Shown here: one piece after another, positions 8,839 through 16,533 of the stretch
Position numbering within the stretch: position 1 is the first letter of the stretch
How the letters are laid out: every line of letters begins with the position of its first letter
Origin: UBA8437 sp003445035
GTDB taxonomy: Bacteria; Planctomycetota; Planctomycetia; Planctomycetales; Planctomycetaceae
NCBI GenBank assembly: GCA_937901285.1
Contig: CALCHI010000537.1
Span: forward strand, 1-31,609
DNA: 31,609 nt
Reading direction: 5' to 3'
The notes under the pieces: generated by a model
Databases searched by the model: none
Told to the model about the DNA's origin: nothing
What the model saw: the letters and a program-made list of their open reading frames with translations, nothing else
Translations under genes and position numbers: made by a program

Positions 8839-9819
8839 ATGAGATTTCTTGTAGCGGCCTGCTTGGCCTGGCTGATAATCCTGGTCCAGGCGCCCGATGC
8901 CGTGTCCCAGGAAACAAAACCGGCGGCTAAGACGAAGACGACGAAGACGACGAAGACGACGAAGACGACGGGGGCGAAGAAGGGCGAGGCGAAGAAGGGC
9001 GTAGCCGAAAAGTCCGAGGCGAAGAAAGACGAGGCCAAAAAGTCCGAGGGGGACGAAGAGAAGGGGCCGCCGCCTGGCACCGAATCGTCTCCGGAGGACA
9101 CATCCGGCGGCTGGTTCTCCGACATAATCCACTCCGGAGCCACCGGTCTGTTGATCGACGGTGGCTGGTTCATGCTGCCGATCCTGTTGATGGGGATCGT
9201 CGCCGCCGGGGTGATTATCGAGAGGTACCGTAGCCTGAAGATGCTGCGTTCTGACACCGGAGATGTGCGGGCTCGGGTGCTCGAGTTGTTGCGTGAAGAC
9301 CGCGTCGAGGACGCCTTGAGTTTCTGCAATGATCAACAGGGACCTGTTCCTGCGGTGCTTTCGGCCGGAATCCGCAAGTACCTGATGCTCCAGCAACTCG
9401 GACACGACCCGGCTCGGATCGAGGAGCAGGTGGTCAAGGCGATGGACGATTACGGGGTCCACATCGTCGCTGCCCTGGAACGCCACCTCCCGGTGCTCGG
9501 CACCGTTTCCAGTGCCGCCCCGATGCTGGGGTTTCTCGGCACCGTTGCCGGCATGATCACTTCGTTCAATGACATCGTCGAACAGATGGGCGAGACAAAC
9601 ATCGTCGAGGCGGCTTCGCAGGGAATCAGCCAGGCCCTGTTGACCACCTGCTTCGGGTTGATTGTCGGCATTCCGGCCTTCATGGCGTTCAACTACTTCA
9701 CCAGCGTCATCAACTCCTACGTGCTCGATGTCGAGGAATCGGCCACCGAGTTGATCGAGACAGTCACCCAGGAAATGGCACTCAGTCGGCAGTCCAGCCC
9801 GGGGTCGGTGTCGGAATGA
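8839..9819 (+). CDS. exbB: ExbB/TolQ/MotA-type proton channel protein with exported Lys-rich extension
   Basis: ATG 8839 is followed directly by a signal-peptide-like segment (residues 3-19), so it is preferred to the TTG at 8833. Residues ~31-75 are low-complexity Thr/Lys then Ala/Lys/Glu repeats. The family core follows: TM1 at ~110-127, a cytoplasmic loop, TM2 at ~218-240 with APMLGFLGTVAGMI, and TM3 at ~265-290 with GISQALLTTCFGLIVGIPA. These are the conserved channel helices of the ExbB/TolQ family, with the pore threonines (TT at 269-270) kept. It should form the pentameric stator that passes protons together with ExbD. The 326-residue length exceeds the usual ~210-245 because of the N-terminal extension. 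Its stop overlaps the next start (ATGA), indicating translational coupling with the first ExbD. Confidence 0.92.
   Translation: MRFLVAACLAWLIILVQAPDAVSQETKPAAKTKTTKTTKTTKTTGAKKGEAKKGVAEKSEAKKDEAKKSEGDEEKGPPPGTESSPEDTSGGWFSDIIHSGATGLLIDGGWFMLPILLMGIVAAGVIIERYRSLKMLRSDTGDVRARVLELLREDRVEDALSFCNDQQGPVPAVLSAGIRKYLMLQQLGHDPARIEEQVVKAMDDYGVHIVAALERHLPVLGTVSSAAPMLGFLGTVAGMITSFNDIVEQMGETNIVEAASQGISQALLTTCFGLIVGIPAFMAFNYFTSVINSYVLDVEESATELIETVTQEMALSRQSSPGSVSE
8932..8967 (+). repeat. Four perfect 9-bp tandem repeats in exbB
   Basis: The unit ACGAAGACG occurs four times without a mismatch, in frame, encoding Thr-Lys-Thr each time. Perfect identity suggests recent slippage expansion and possible length variation between strains. 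Confidence 0.9.
8974..9048 (+). repeat. Five degenerate 15-bp repeats in exbB (AKKGE-type pentapeptides)
   Basis: Five consecutive in-frame 15-bp units encode AKKGE, AKKGV, AEKSE, AKKDE and AKKSE. They continue the Lys-rich linker after the 9-bp array. Confidence 0.8.
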
Positions 9820-10244
9820 AGATTCGCCGTCGTAGTTCGAACCTGCTCATCGAGCCGCCCTCCAGCGCGACCGGGGACATCGCCTTCAACCTGATTGTCT
9901 TCTTCCTGGTCTGCGCCAGTGTCCAGCCCGACAGCGGTCGTCACCAGACGCTGCCTCGGAGCGAGGAGACTGAACAGAAGGAAGAGAAAGACAAGAACAT
10001 CGAGGTCGTGGTCAAGCGGCAGGTGGCCCTGGTCAACGGGGATCCGGTGCAGCCGGCTGAGTTTCAGGCCAGGCTGGCGGCCCTGCTGGCTGGCAAACCA
10101 CGACCGGAGGACAAGGTGGTGGTCGTCAAGAGCGACGACGACGTGCCGTACCACTTCTGGATGACGGTGACCTCCCAGATCGAGGACGCCGGCGGGATCA
10201 TCACGTTGCAGATCGAGGAAGAGCGCGAAGTTCAAGTGCCCTGA
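9816..10244 (+). CDS. exbD: ExbD/TolR family protein, copy 1
   Basis: 142 residues, starting at an ATG that overlaps the exbB stop by 4 nt. A short basic N-terminus (MKIRRR) leads into one TM helix of about residues 20-36. That helix has Asp21 in GDIAFNLIVFFLV, matching the proton-carrying Asp of ExbD/TolR. An acidic, Lys/Glu-rich stretch (~50-60) precedes a periplasmic domain with the family pattern of beta strand, VVVKSDDDVPY and a final helix/strand. It should pair with the ExbB channel and couple proton flow to a periplasmic partner. The DxxFNLxxFF signature is clear, so family assignment is secure; the partner is unknown. Confidence 0.9.
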   Translation: MKIRRRSSNLLIEPPSSATGDIAFNLIVFFLVCASVQPDSGRHQTLPRSEETEQKEEKDKNIEVVVKRQVALVNGDPVQPAEFQARLAALLAGKPRPEDKVVVVKSDDDVPYHFWMTVTSQIEDAGGIITLQIEEEREVQVP

Positions 10245-10278
10245 CGGGGCCTGGGACCGGACGCCGGGTAACCAGCCG

Positions 10279-10686
10279 ATGAAGATCAAACGTCGAGCCA
10301 CGCGTGCCGATGTGCCGAGCATGGCGATGGGCGATATCGCCTTCAACCTGCTGATCTTCTTCGTGATCCTGGCCCGGGCACAGGATGACAGCCACCTGCA
10401 GTGGACCCCGGCCGAAGCCACCAACATCGAGACCGCCGGGCATTCGGTCGTCAGCGTCCTGATCGACTCTGATGAAAAGCTCTATCTCAACGGACAGCCC
10501 ATCGGTGAAGCCAGTCTCGAATCCAAGATCGATGAACTGCTCAGAGACTTTGCCGTCGGAGACCGCACGGTGCTGTTGAAGGTCCACCGGGAGGCGACGG
10601 CAATGAGATTCGAACCGGTGATCGAGGCGATCAGCAACGTGGGGGGTGAGCTGGTCCACATCGTCGAAGAGGACCGAGACGAATAG
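10279..10686 (+). CDS. exbD: ExbD/TolR family protein, copy 2
   Basis: 135 residues beginning MKIKRR, 34 bp after the first ExbD. Its single TM helix (~18-34) has the same GDIAFNLLIFF motif, with Asp19 as the proton-carrying residue. The periplasmic part (VSVLIDSDEKLYLNGQPIG, then a helix and VLLKVHREA) follows the family fold. The two ExbDs share the membrane motif but differ strongly in the periplasmic region, so they are not a recent duplication and probably contact different partners. Two ExbD/TolR proteins with one ExbB/TolQ is also the composition of the Myxococcus AglRQS motor. Confidence 0.9.
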   Translation: MKIKRRATRADVPSMAMGDIAFNLLIFFVILARAQDDSHLQWTPAEATNIETAGHSVVSVLIDSDEKLYLNGQPIGEASLESKIDELLRDFAVGDRTVLLKVHREATAMRFEPVIEAISNVGGELVHIVEEDRDE

Positions 10687-10742
10687 CCGTCAACCGAGAC
10701 CATTTTCCTGATCAACCTGTTGACCCACCGGACGTGATCATC

Positions 10743-11252
10743 ATGAGCCAACCCGAAAACGAAACGGGGCAACCCCAGGGAATGTTCAAGGACGTCAAGC
10801 GACTCCGGTCCGATGGCACCGCCTCGGTGGAGGAACTTCGAGCTTTCCTCGGTGAGCTCAAGGGGAGAAGTCCTCAGGAGATGCTGGGGATCATGGCCGA
10901 GAGTGGCCTGTTCCGGGGGATGGTCTCGGCCACGATTGCGACCGTGGCGCTGCTGTTTGTTTTCACGATCGGCCCGTGGGCCTACGGCGAACTGGCCGGC
11001 GAGCCGGAACAGGCGAAGACGGCCACGCGGCCCGCACCGTCCGGCAAGGCGTCCGCGGAGACGCCGGTCGATCTTGCGACCCAGGCCGCTTCCGCCGCCG
11101 CGTCGGTTGCCGACCCGGGTTCCACGCCATCCGCAGCCGTGCCCGCCGGCCGGCCCGACCTGGGAGCCGCGACCAAGGCCCTGGGAATCGGCGAAGCCAA
11201 ATCCGGTGAGCCCAACCTCGATTCCCTGCTCGACAAGAAACTTGATGACTGA
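10743..11252 (+). CDS. Unrecognised single-TM protein of the ExbB/ExbD cluster
   Basis: 169 residues from ATG 10743; a GTG at 10734 is a weaker alternative and neither has a good ribosome site. The N-terminal ~55 residues are soluble and probably helical (EELRAFLGELKGRSPQEML). One hydrophobic helix spans about 57-80. An Ala/Pro/Thr-rich linker follows (~85-130), and the tail ends in DSLLDKKLDD. A cytoplasmic helical part, one TM and an extended extracytoplasmic linker is the layout of an adaptor such as TonB or TolA, but I see no TonB C-terminal domain or Pro-Lys repeat. I do not recognise the family. Its place between exbD copy 2 and the DUF4159 gene argues for a role in the same complex. 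Confidence 0.7.
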   Translation: MSQPENETGQPQGMFKDVKRLRSDGTASVEELRAFLGELKGRSPQEMLGIMAESGLFRGMVSATIATVALLFVFTIGPWAYGELAGEPEQAKTATRPAPSGKASAETPVDLATQAASAAASVADPGSTPSAAVPAGRPDLGAATKALGIGEAKSGEPNLDSLLDKKLDD

Positions 11253-11285
11253 CCCGGAAAACCGATCACTCGGTTCCCTCGTTCC

Positions 11286-13175
11286 ATGAACCAGTTCCTC
11301 GCACGTCTGAAGATGCTCCGCCAGCGTCCGGTCCTGGTGACCGCGGTGGTGGTCGCGCTGTGGGGGCTGGCCAGTGCTGACTGGTTGTGGTTCCGTCCCG
11401 GTTCGGCCGGGATCATCACCAGTGTGCTGAGGTGGTGCACGTTCCTGGTGGCCACGGGCCTGTCCGTCACGTGGACCCGCTGGGCGATCCGGCACGGGGG
11501 TGCCGATCCGGTCCGACGCTCGGCGGTCTATTCGGCCACTTTTGTCATCGGCTGGCAAATGTCGGTGTTTGTCTCCGACGCGATGGCCTGGCACGTTGTC
11601 ACCACCCAGCTGGCTCGGGCAGGGACCGTGTTGTTGTTCCTGGTCGGTTTGATGTGGGTTGTCTACGGCGTCGAGATGGCCTCGCAGTTCTACGACCGAA
11701 TCCGAAAGTCCTCCTCCGATGGTCCGGTGGGCCAGGCCGCCGATCTCGGGGAGCAGCTGGGACCACTCACCCTGTGGGCTCTGCTGTTCCCTCCGGGAGT
11801 GATTTTCTGGTCGCGCCGTCAGAAGCGTCCGGTGCGATGGGTTGCTCTCGGAGTGTTGCCGTGGGCCTCTCTCCACTTTCTCTGTTTCCCTCACTGGCTG
11901 GATCAATTGATCGGTGCCGCGAGGTGGTCGATCGACGGTGGCGATGGGGAGCGGATCTACCCGATTGCCGATTATCTCGGTGTGGTCGATGACGGACGCT
12001 GGCTGGTCGGGATTGGCTGCCTGTTGGTCGTCCCGGCCGTCTGGAGCTTCTGGGGGTGGGACCGCCGTCGCCGGATCGCCGGAGACACCTTCGATCAACT
12101 GTGTGGGACACCCGGTGATCCGGTCGATCGCTGGTGGCGGAACGACCTGGACGGACCCCATTACAGCTGGAATCCGCTCGACCAGAACGCCTGGTACTAC
12201 GGGCAGCACAGCCGAAAATTGAACCAGTCGGTCACCGCACTGGTCAGCTACAGCTTCGCTTTTGCACTGACATTTCTGCTGCTCGGCCAGCTTGGAGGGT
12301 GCAGCGAGATCTACGAAATGCCGGCCGGGGGTGGTGAGCAGCAGCAGATCGTTCAACAGGTCAAGGTTCAGAAGGTCATCAAGCGGAAGTACATCGTCAA
12401 CCCGTTCTCGGCGATCCTGTTTCAGGTCCCCCCGATCGACGACATCAAGCTGCAGTTGACCGAGTTGACTCACCATGCCTACAAGGTCGGCTACGGCCAG
12501 GGCAAGGGGGCCGGGTACGCCGGCGGGACCAACCTGGGAAAGGTCCGCTTCATCCGGCTCGAGTACTCCGGAGGGGACTGGGATCAGGACTTCGGCATCG
12601 GTGCCGACCTGAACATGCTGATCGAGTACAACGTCAGGACCCAGCAGAAAGTCCACAACAAGACCGAGTCGCGGACGGTCACCCAGTTGAACAACTTTCC
12701 GGTCGGCAAGAGTCCCCCGATGGTCTACCTGACGGGACAGAAGAGCATCTCGCTGTCACAGAACGAGGTGAAGGCCCTGCGGACCTACCTGAACGAAAAA
12801 CACGGGATGATCTTCGGCGACAACGGCGGCAGCGGTCACTTCCACAACCAGTTCATGTCGATGATGAGGCGGGTGTTGCCGACGATTGACCCGGTCCCGG
12901 TGCCGCTGGACGATGTGATTCACCGCATCCCCTACCAGATCCCGTTTCTGCCCTACGTGGCACCTCACGGCGGGCAGGTGGCGTTGGGATGGAAGGTTGA
13001 TGGCCGCTGGGTGTGTTATTATCACCCCGGTGATATCGGCGACGCCTGGGCTGATGGACATGCCGGGGTGAAGCCGGAGATCTACGAGTACTGTTACCAG
13101 CTGGGAACCAACGTCATCAACTACTCTCACGCGGAGTATTCGAAGTGGCTCGAAGCACGCAAGACAAAAAAATAA
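11286..13175 (+). CDS. Polytopic membrane protein with C-terminal DUF4159 domain
   Basis: 629 residues. Hydrophobic segments lie near residues 15-33, 42-64, 82-100, 112-130, 160-176, 185-203, 237-255 and 316-334, so about eight TM helices. After TM8 comes a Gly/Gln-rich stretch and a basic segment (VKVQKVIKRKYI). Residues ~418-625 match the DUF4159 pattern: VRFIRLEYSGGDWDQD, a PPMVYLTGQ strand, a helix with LRTYLNEKHGMIFGD, then PVPVPLDDVIHRIPYQ. In the common form of DUF4159 the domain is an alpha/beta fold resembling glutamine-amidotransferase-like proteins, with no proven activity. The LRTYLNEKHGMIFGDN segment resembles the usual family form (LRxYLxxGGxxxxD), with GG replaced by KHG. The stop overlaps the next start (TAATG), indicating an operon. 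The topology is predicted by eye. Confidence 0.82.
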   Translation: MNQFLARLKMLRQRPVLVTAVVVALWGLASADWLWFRPGSAGIITSVLRWCTFLVATGLSVTWTRWAIRHGGADPVRRSAVYSATFVIGWQMSVFVSDAMAWHVVTTQLARAGTVLLFLVGLMWVVYGVEMASQFYDRIRKSSSDGPVGQAADLGEQLGPLTLWALLFPPGVIFWSRRQKRPVRWVALGVLPWASLHFLCFPHWLDQLIGAARWSIDGGDGERIYPIADYLGVVDDGRWLVGIGCLLVVPAVWSFWGWDRRRRIAGDTFDQLCGTPGDPVDRWWRNDLDGPHYSWNPLDQNAWYYGQHSRKLNQSVTALVSYSFAFALTFLLLGQLGGCSEIYEMPAGGGEQQQIVQQVKVQKVIKRKYIVNPFSAILFQVPPIDDIKLQLTELTHHAYKVGYGQGKGAGYAGGTNLGKVRFIRLEYSGGDWDQDFGIGADLNMLIEYNVRTQQKVHNKTESRTVTQLNNFPVGKSPPMVYLTGQKSISLSQNEVKALRTYLNEKHGMIFGDNGGSGHFHNQFMSMMRRVLPTIDPVPVPLDDVIHRIPYQIPFLPYVAPHGGQVALGWKVDGRWVCYYHPGDIGDAWADGHAGVKPEIYEYCYQLGTNVINYSHAEYSKWLEARKTKK

Positions 13176-14803
13176 TGACGATCCGAACCAGCCGACGCCT
13201 GGTCGTCGCTCTTGTTCTGCTGGCCGCCGCCATCACCCCGTCGGCCTCGGCTGCTCGACTCGACCAGATGTCGCTGGACCGGTGGAAGAAGCTCCGCGAG
13301 GTCGAGCGATACCAGCTGAAGATCGCCGAGAAGTACTTCGGTGAGAAGAAGTGGAAGGTCGCCCTGGCCGAGTACGAGAAGTACCTGACCCTGTACGAGG
13401 ACAGCGAGGCGGCTCCGTACTCCCAGTTGAAATGGAGTCTCTGCCAGCGAGAGCTCAGGAAGCTCAACACCGCCATCAAGGAGGGGTTCCAGTCGGTGCT
13501 GGACTACTGGCCCGAGTCGCCCGAGGCGACCGCGTCGATGTATTTCATCGGGCAGACCTACAAGAACATGGGCGAGATCCGCCGCGCCAAGAAGGCTTAC
13601 AAGGAGGTGATCGCGACGTATCCCAAGCACGTGGTGGCTGTTTACTCGATCAACGACCTGATCGCGATCGCCACCACCCAGAAGGACACCAAGACCCGTG
13701 TCGACCTGTGGAAAACACTGGCGTTCGACATCAAGCGGTCCCGCGAAACCGCTTCGATCTGCAGGGACGCCTCGAAGAACCTCGCCAGTTTTCAGTTTTA
13801 CTCGGTCGCCTTCGACGAGGGTGTGAAGGCGCTGGAGACGACCTGGAAGGAGCAGTCGTTGACCAGCCAGGTCGTGGCCCATCTGCACTCGCCGGTCCGG
13901 GCGCTTTGCGGTGACCAGAAGCAGCAGGCCCGCGGGCTCAGGCTGGCCGACCGGGGCGTGGCCTGGGTTCGGCAGCAGGTTCCGTCGGAGCGGGTGACTG
14001 ACGAGCAGAAGGCCATCGCGCGTCAGCACTTCTACTGGATCGCCGATCTGTACCAGTCCTCCGGACGGGACAAGAAGTTCGAGGCGACCTATGCCGAGAT
14101 CCAGAAAGCCTTTGGAACCGACGATGACCTGCTGGGACGACTTGCCGGTTTTTACCGGGGCAAGGGCCGCTACGTTGACGCGCGGGCCTGTTACAGCCGG
14201 TTTGAGAATCGGATCAACGGGAACAGCGGAATCGCCGAGACCTATTACGCCGAAAAGAAGATCGAACCCTGCGTGTTGGCCTACCGCCGCAACGTGGCGC
14301 TGGACACGAAAAATCCCAACCAGTGGCACTCAACCATCGCCGGGACCTACCGTAATGTCGGTCAGTACGACAAGGCGATCGCCATTTACCAGGAACTGCT
14401 CAAGGCCGACCTCGAGAACACCCAGACGTGGCTCTGGAACATCGCCACCGCCTACCGGGACTGGCGGAAGGACAAGGAAGCCATTGGCTTCTTCCGTCAG
14501 TGCACCAACTTTCCGAGTAACTACAGCGAGATGGCGATGTGCCACCGTCGGCTGAAGCAGTTCAAGGAGGCGGTGACCCTCTACAACCAGATCATCGGTG
14601 GTGCCCCGGGTTCCGCACCGTGGGCCCTGTTGCAGATCGGCTACACACGCGAATCGGCCGGTCAGAAGGAGCAGGCGATCAAGACTTTCCAGCAGGTCTG
14701 CAAGCGATTTCCCAAGAAGGGCGAAGCCAGCCGGGCTCACGCCCATCTCCAGACCAAGTACAAGATCTCCGTCACGCTTGGCGGGGCCAAGAAGGATAAC
14801 TAG
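13175..14803 (+). CDS. Exported TPR repeat protein
   Basis: 542 residues from ATG 13175, which overlaps the previous stop (TAATG); the GTG at 13145 would destroy the signal peptide. Residues 1-26 are a classic signal sequence (RTSRR, a hydrophobic core, then SASA before the likely cut). The mature protein is a chain of TPR helices throughout. Examples are AEKYFGEKKWKVALAEYEKY, YFIGQTYKNMGEIRRAKKAY, IAGTYRNVGQYDKAIAIYQE and QIGYTRESAGQKEQAIKTFQ, with VCKRFPKKGEASRAH near the end. No enzymatic motif is seen. It is probably a periplasmic scaffold or adaptor of the ExbB/ExbD-linked assembly; the role is inferred from context. Confidence 0.85.
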   Translation: MTIRTSRRLVVALVLLAAAITPSASAARLDQMSLDRWKKLREVERYQLKIAEKYFGEKKWKVALAEYEKYLTLYEDSEAAPYSQLKWSLCQRELRKLNTAIKEGFQSVLDYWPESPEATASMYFIGQTYKNMGEIRRAKKAYKEVIATYPKHVVAVYSINDLIAIATTQKDTKTRVDLWKTLAFDIKRSRETASICRDASKNLASFQFYSVAFDEGVKALETTWKEQSLTSQVVAHLHSPVRALCGDQKQQARGLRLADRGVAWVRQQVPSERVTDEQKAIARQHFYWIADLYQSSGRDKKFEATYAEIQKAFGTDDDLLGRLAGFYRGKGRYVDARACYSRFENRINGNSGIAETYYAEKKIEPCVLAYRRNVALDTKNPNQWHSTIAGTYRNVGQYDKAIAIYQELLKADLENTQTWLWNIATAYRDWRKDKEAIGFFRQCTNFPSNYSEMAMCHRRLKQFKEAVTLYNQIIGGAPGSAPWALLQIGYTRESAGQKEQAIKTFQQVCKRFPKKGEASRAHAHLQTKYKISVTLGGAKKDN

Positions 14804-14816
14804 CCGGGTCCTCCCG

Positions 14817-16499
14817 ATGCCGTCGTTCTCCACGATCGTCCGTCATGGGTTGCCGGCCACCTGGGTGGTCCTGGGATTGCTGTCGGTGTTGTCCGGCTGT
14901 GGTGGCGAGGATCCGGCAGCCGATGCCGATCCGGAGTCGGGTCCGGCCGTGGCCGACGTCGACAACTCCGCCGGGCAGACGGGTTCCAGGGAGGCGTCGT
15001 CGCCTCCGCCGCGGCCATGGATCGAACCGCTCGAGTCCGCCGTCGACCACCTGGACCACGCGCGGCTTGACGAGGCCGACAAGCAATTGCAGGCGGCCGA
15101 GAGACTGTTGGCTGACGCCGGGGATGGAGACGACAAGGCCGCCGACAACAACCGGCTCGAATCGCTGAAAAAACAATTGGCATCGGCCCGTGAAGCCGAA
15201 GTGGAACGGCTGGCCGAAGAGAAAACCCGAAAGCGTGCCGAGCGGCTGGCCGAAGCGAAGGAACTTCAGGAGTCGGGAAAGCTGGACGAGGCGACAGCGG
15301 CGCTGGATTCCGTCCTGTCGATGGCACCGACGACCGGGCAACGCGGGACCGTGCGGGAACTCAAGGATGCGATCGAGACTCACCGGGCGGCGCGGCGGCG
15401 GCTGGGTTCGTGGATGAAGATGCTGGCTTCCAAGCAGCGAAGTGAAGTCCGCGCGGCCCAGAATCAACTGAGGCGAGATCCTGACACGGCGATCCCGCTG
15501 TTGCTCGAGGCGGTCCGCAGTCAGGACAGGCCGCTGCTGGTTCGGAACACGCTCGAGATGCTCCGGCGGCTACGTCGGCCCGACGTGGCGGTTCCGGCCA
15601 TGATCGGCGTGTTGTCCCGTGCCGACCAGCAGAAGAGCTGGCCCGACGCGGTGCGCGAGATCAGCCAGTTGAAGGTTCCGGGGGCCGGTCCGTTGCTGCT
15701 GCCGCTGCTCCTCAAAGCCAACTCCGCGGCCCAGAAGACCGCGGTGCTGGCCGCACTGGCCGAAATCCCTGACCCTCCCGCCGACACCTTGACGGCACTG
15801 CTGACGCTTCTGCACGCTGACGGTGCGGAGTTGGCGCCGGCCTTGCGAGCGGCTTTTACGGCGATGTCCCGGCACGGACAGGATGACCTGGTGGCGTTGA
15901 GAGGGTTGCCGGCCGATATCGACGATGCCACGGCCGACTTGTTGGCCAAGCTGCCGGAACGGCTGACACAGGTGGCCGCCCGCAAGGGCGACGAGCACGC
16001 GGCGGCCGCCGCTGCGGCGAAGATGCTGGCCGTGCTGATCGGTGCCTCCGAGCCGGCTGTGCTCCAGGGCGTCAAGGTGGCCTCGTCGGTCGGACAGCTC
16101 GAAGACAGTTCCGCGGCGGCCGTGGTCGACGGAAAATGGGACGCCGAGGACCTGAAGACCGGTTGGCGTCACTCGCTGGCCAAGCCAGGTACGATCATCC
16201 TGGATCTCGGTTCCGAGAAAACCGTCGCCGCCGTGCGTGTCTGGAACTACAACGGTGTTGGGCAACGGGATCGTGGCTGGAAGGAGGTCGATGTCTTCGT
16301 CTCCAACTCCCGGACCGACCTGACTCCCGAGGCCAGCGGCGTCATCCCGCGGGCCCCCGGTGCCAACGACACTCCCGACTTCAGCATCCAACTGCCGGTC
16401 GACCAGGTCCGCGGCCGTTACGTGATCCTGAAGGCGAAGTCGCTGTGGGCCCCCAGCAATTTCGCCGGTCTCTCCGAAGTGCAGGTCATCGGCTACTAG
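14817..16499 (+). CDS. Lipoprotein with coiled-coil, HEAT-like repeats and discoidin-like domain
   Basis: I chose ATG 14817 because it gives a lipoprotein signal: a hydrophobic segment ending VLSGC with the lipidated Cys at residue 28. The longer frame back to GTG 14598 only overlaps the previous gene. The protein has 560 residues. An acidic/Ala-rich linker is followed by a charged coiled coil (~105-165, rich in EAEVERLAEEK-type heptads). HEAT-like alpha repeats fill about 220-400 (LLLEAVRSQDRPLLVRNTLE and similar). An F5/8 type C-like beta sandwich occupies ~418-560 (VVDGKWD, ILDLGSEKTVAAVRVWNY, VDVFVSNS, YVILKAKS, LSEVQVIGY). The discoidin fold usually binds carbohydrate or lipid, so this lipid-anchored protein may tether the complex to the envelope or a glycan. 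The start is 13 bp after the TPR gene, the last of the run. Confidence 0.85.
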   Translation: MPSFSTIVRHGLPATWVVLGLLSVLSGCGGEDPAADADPESGPAVADVDNSAGQTGSREASSPPPRPWIEPLESAVDHLDHARLDEADKQLQAAERLLADAGDGDDKAADNNRLESLKKQLASAREAEVERLAEEKTRKRAERLAEAKELQESGKLDEATAALDSVLSMAPTTGQRGTVRELKDAIETHRAARRRLGSWMKMLASKQRSEVRAAQNQLRRDPDTAIPLLLEAVRSQDRPLLVRNTLEMLRRLRRPDVAVPAMIGVLSRADQQKSWPDAVREISQLKVPGAGPLLLPLLLKANSAAQKTAVLAALAEIPDPPADTLTALLTLLHADGAELAPALRAAFTAMSRHGQDDLVALRGLPADIDDATADLLAKLPERLTQVAARKGDEHAAAAAAAKMLAVLIGASEPAVLQGVKVASSVGQLEDSSAAAVVDGKWDAEDLKTGWRHSLAKPGTIILDLGSEKTVAAVRVWNYNGVGQRDRGWKEVDVFVSNSRTDLTPEASGVIPRAPGANDTPDFSIQLPVDQVRGRYVILKAKSLWAPSNFAGLSEVQVIGY

Positions 16500-16533
16500 C
16501 CCGATGCCTGTCATCGATCGGTTCGCCCCGGGC

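Noticed and set aside
10482..12656. Open frame of 724 codons on the minus strand across exbD copy 2 to the DUF4159 gene
   Set aside because: Antisense to three clear genes; the product is Arg/Gly/Pro/Gln-rich without a recognisable domain.
14598..14816. 73-codon upstream extension of the lipoprotein gene from GTG 14598
   Set aside because: It overlaps the end of the TPR gene and would bury the lipoprotein signal ending VLSGC.
16500..16533. CGATG/CATCG hairpin between the convergent lipoprotein and WD40 genes
   Set aside because: Only a 5-bp stem (16502-16516) with no T-tract on either strand; too weak to call a terminator.
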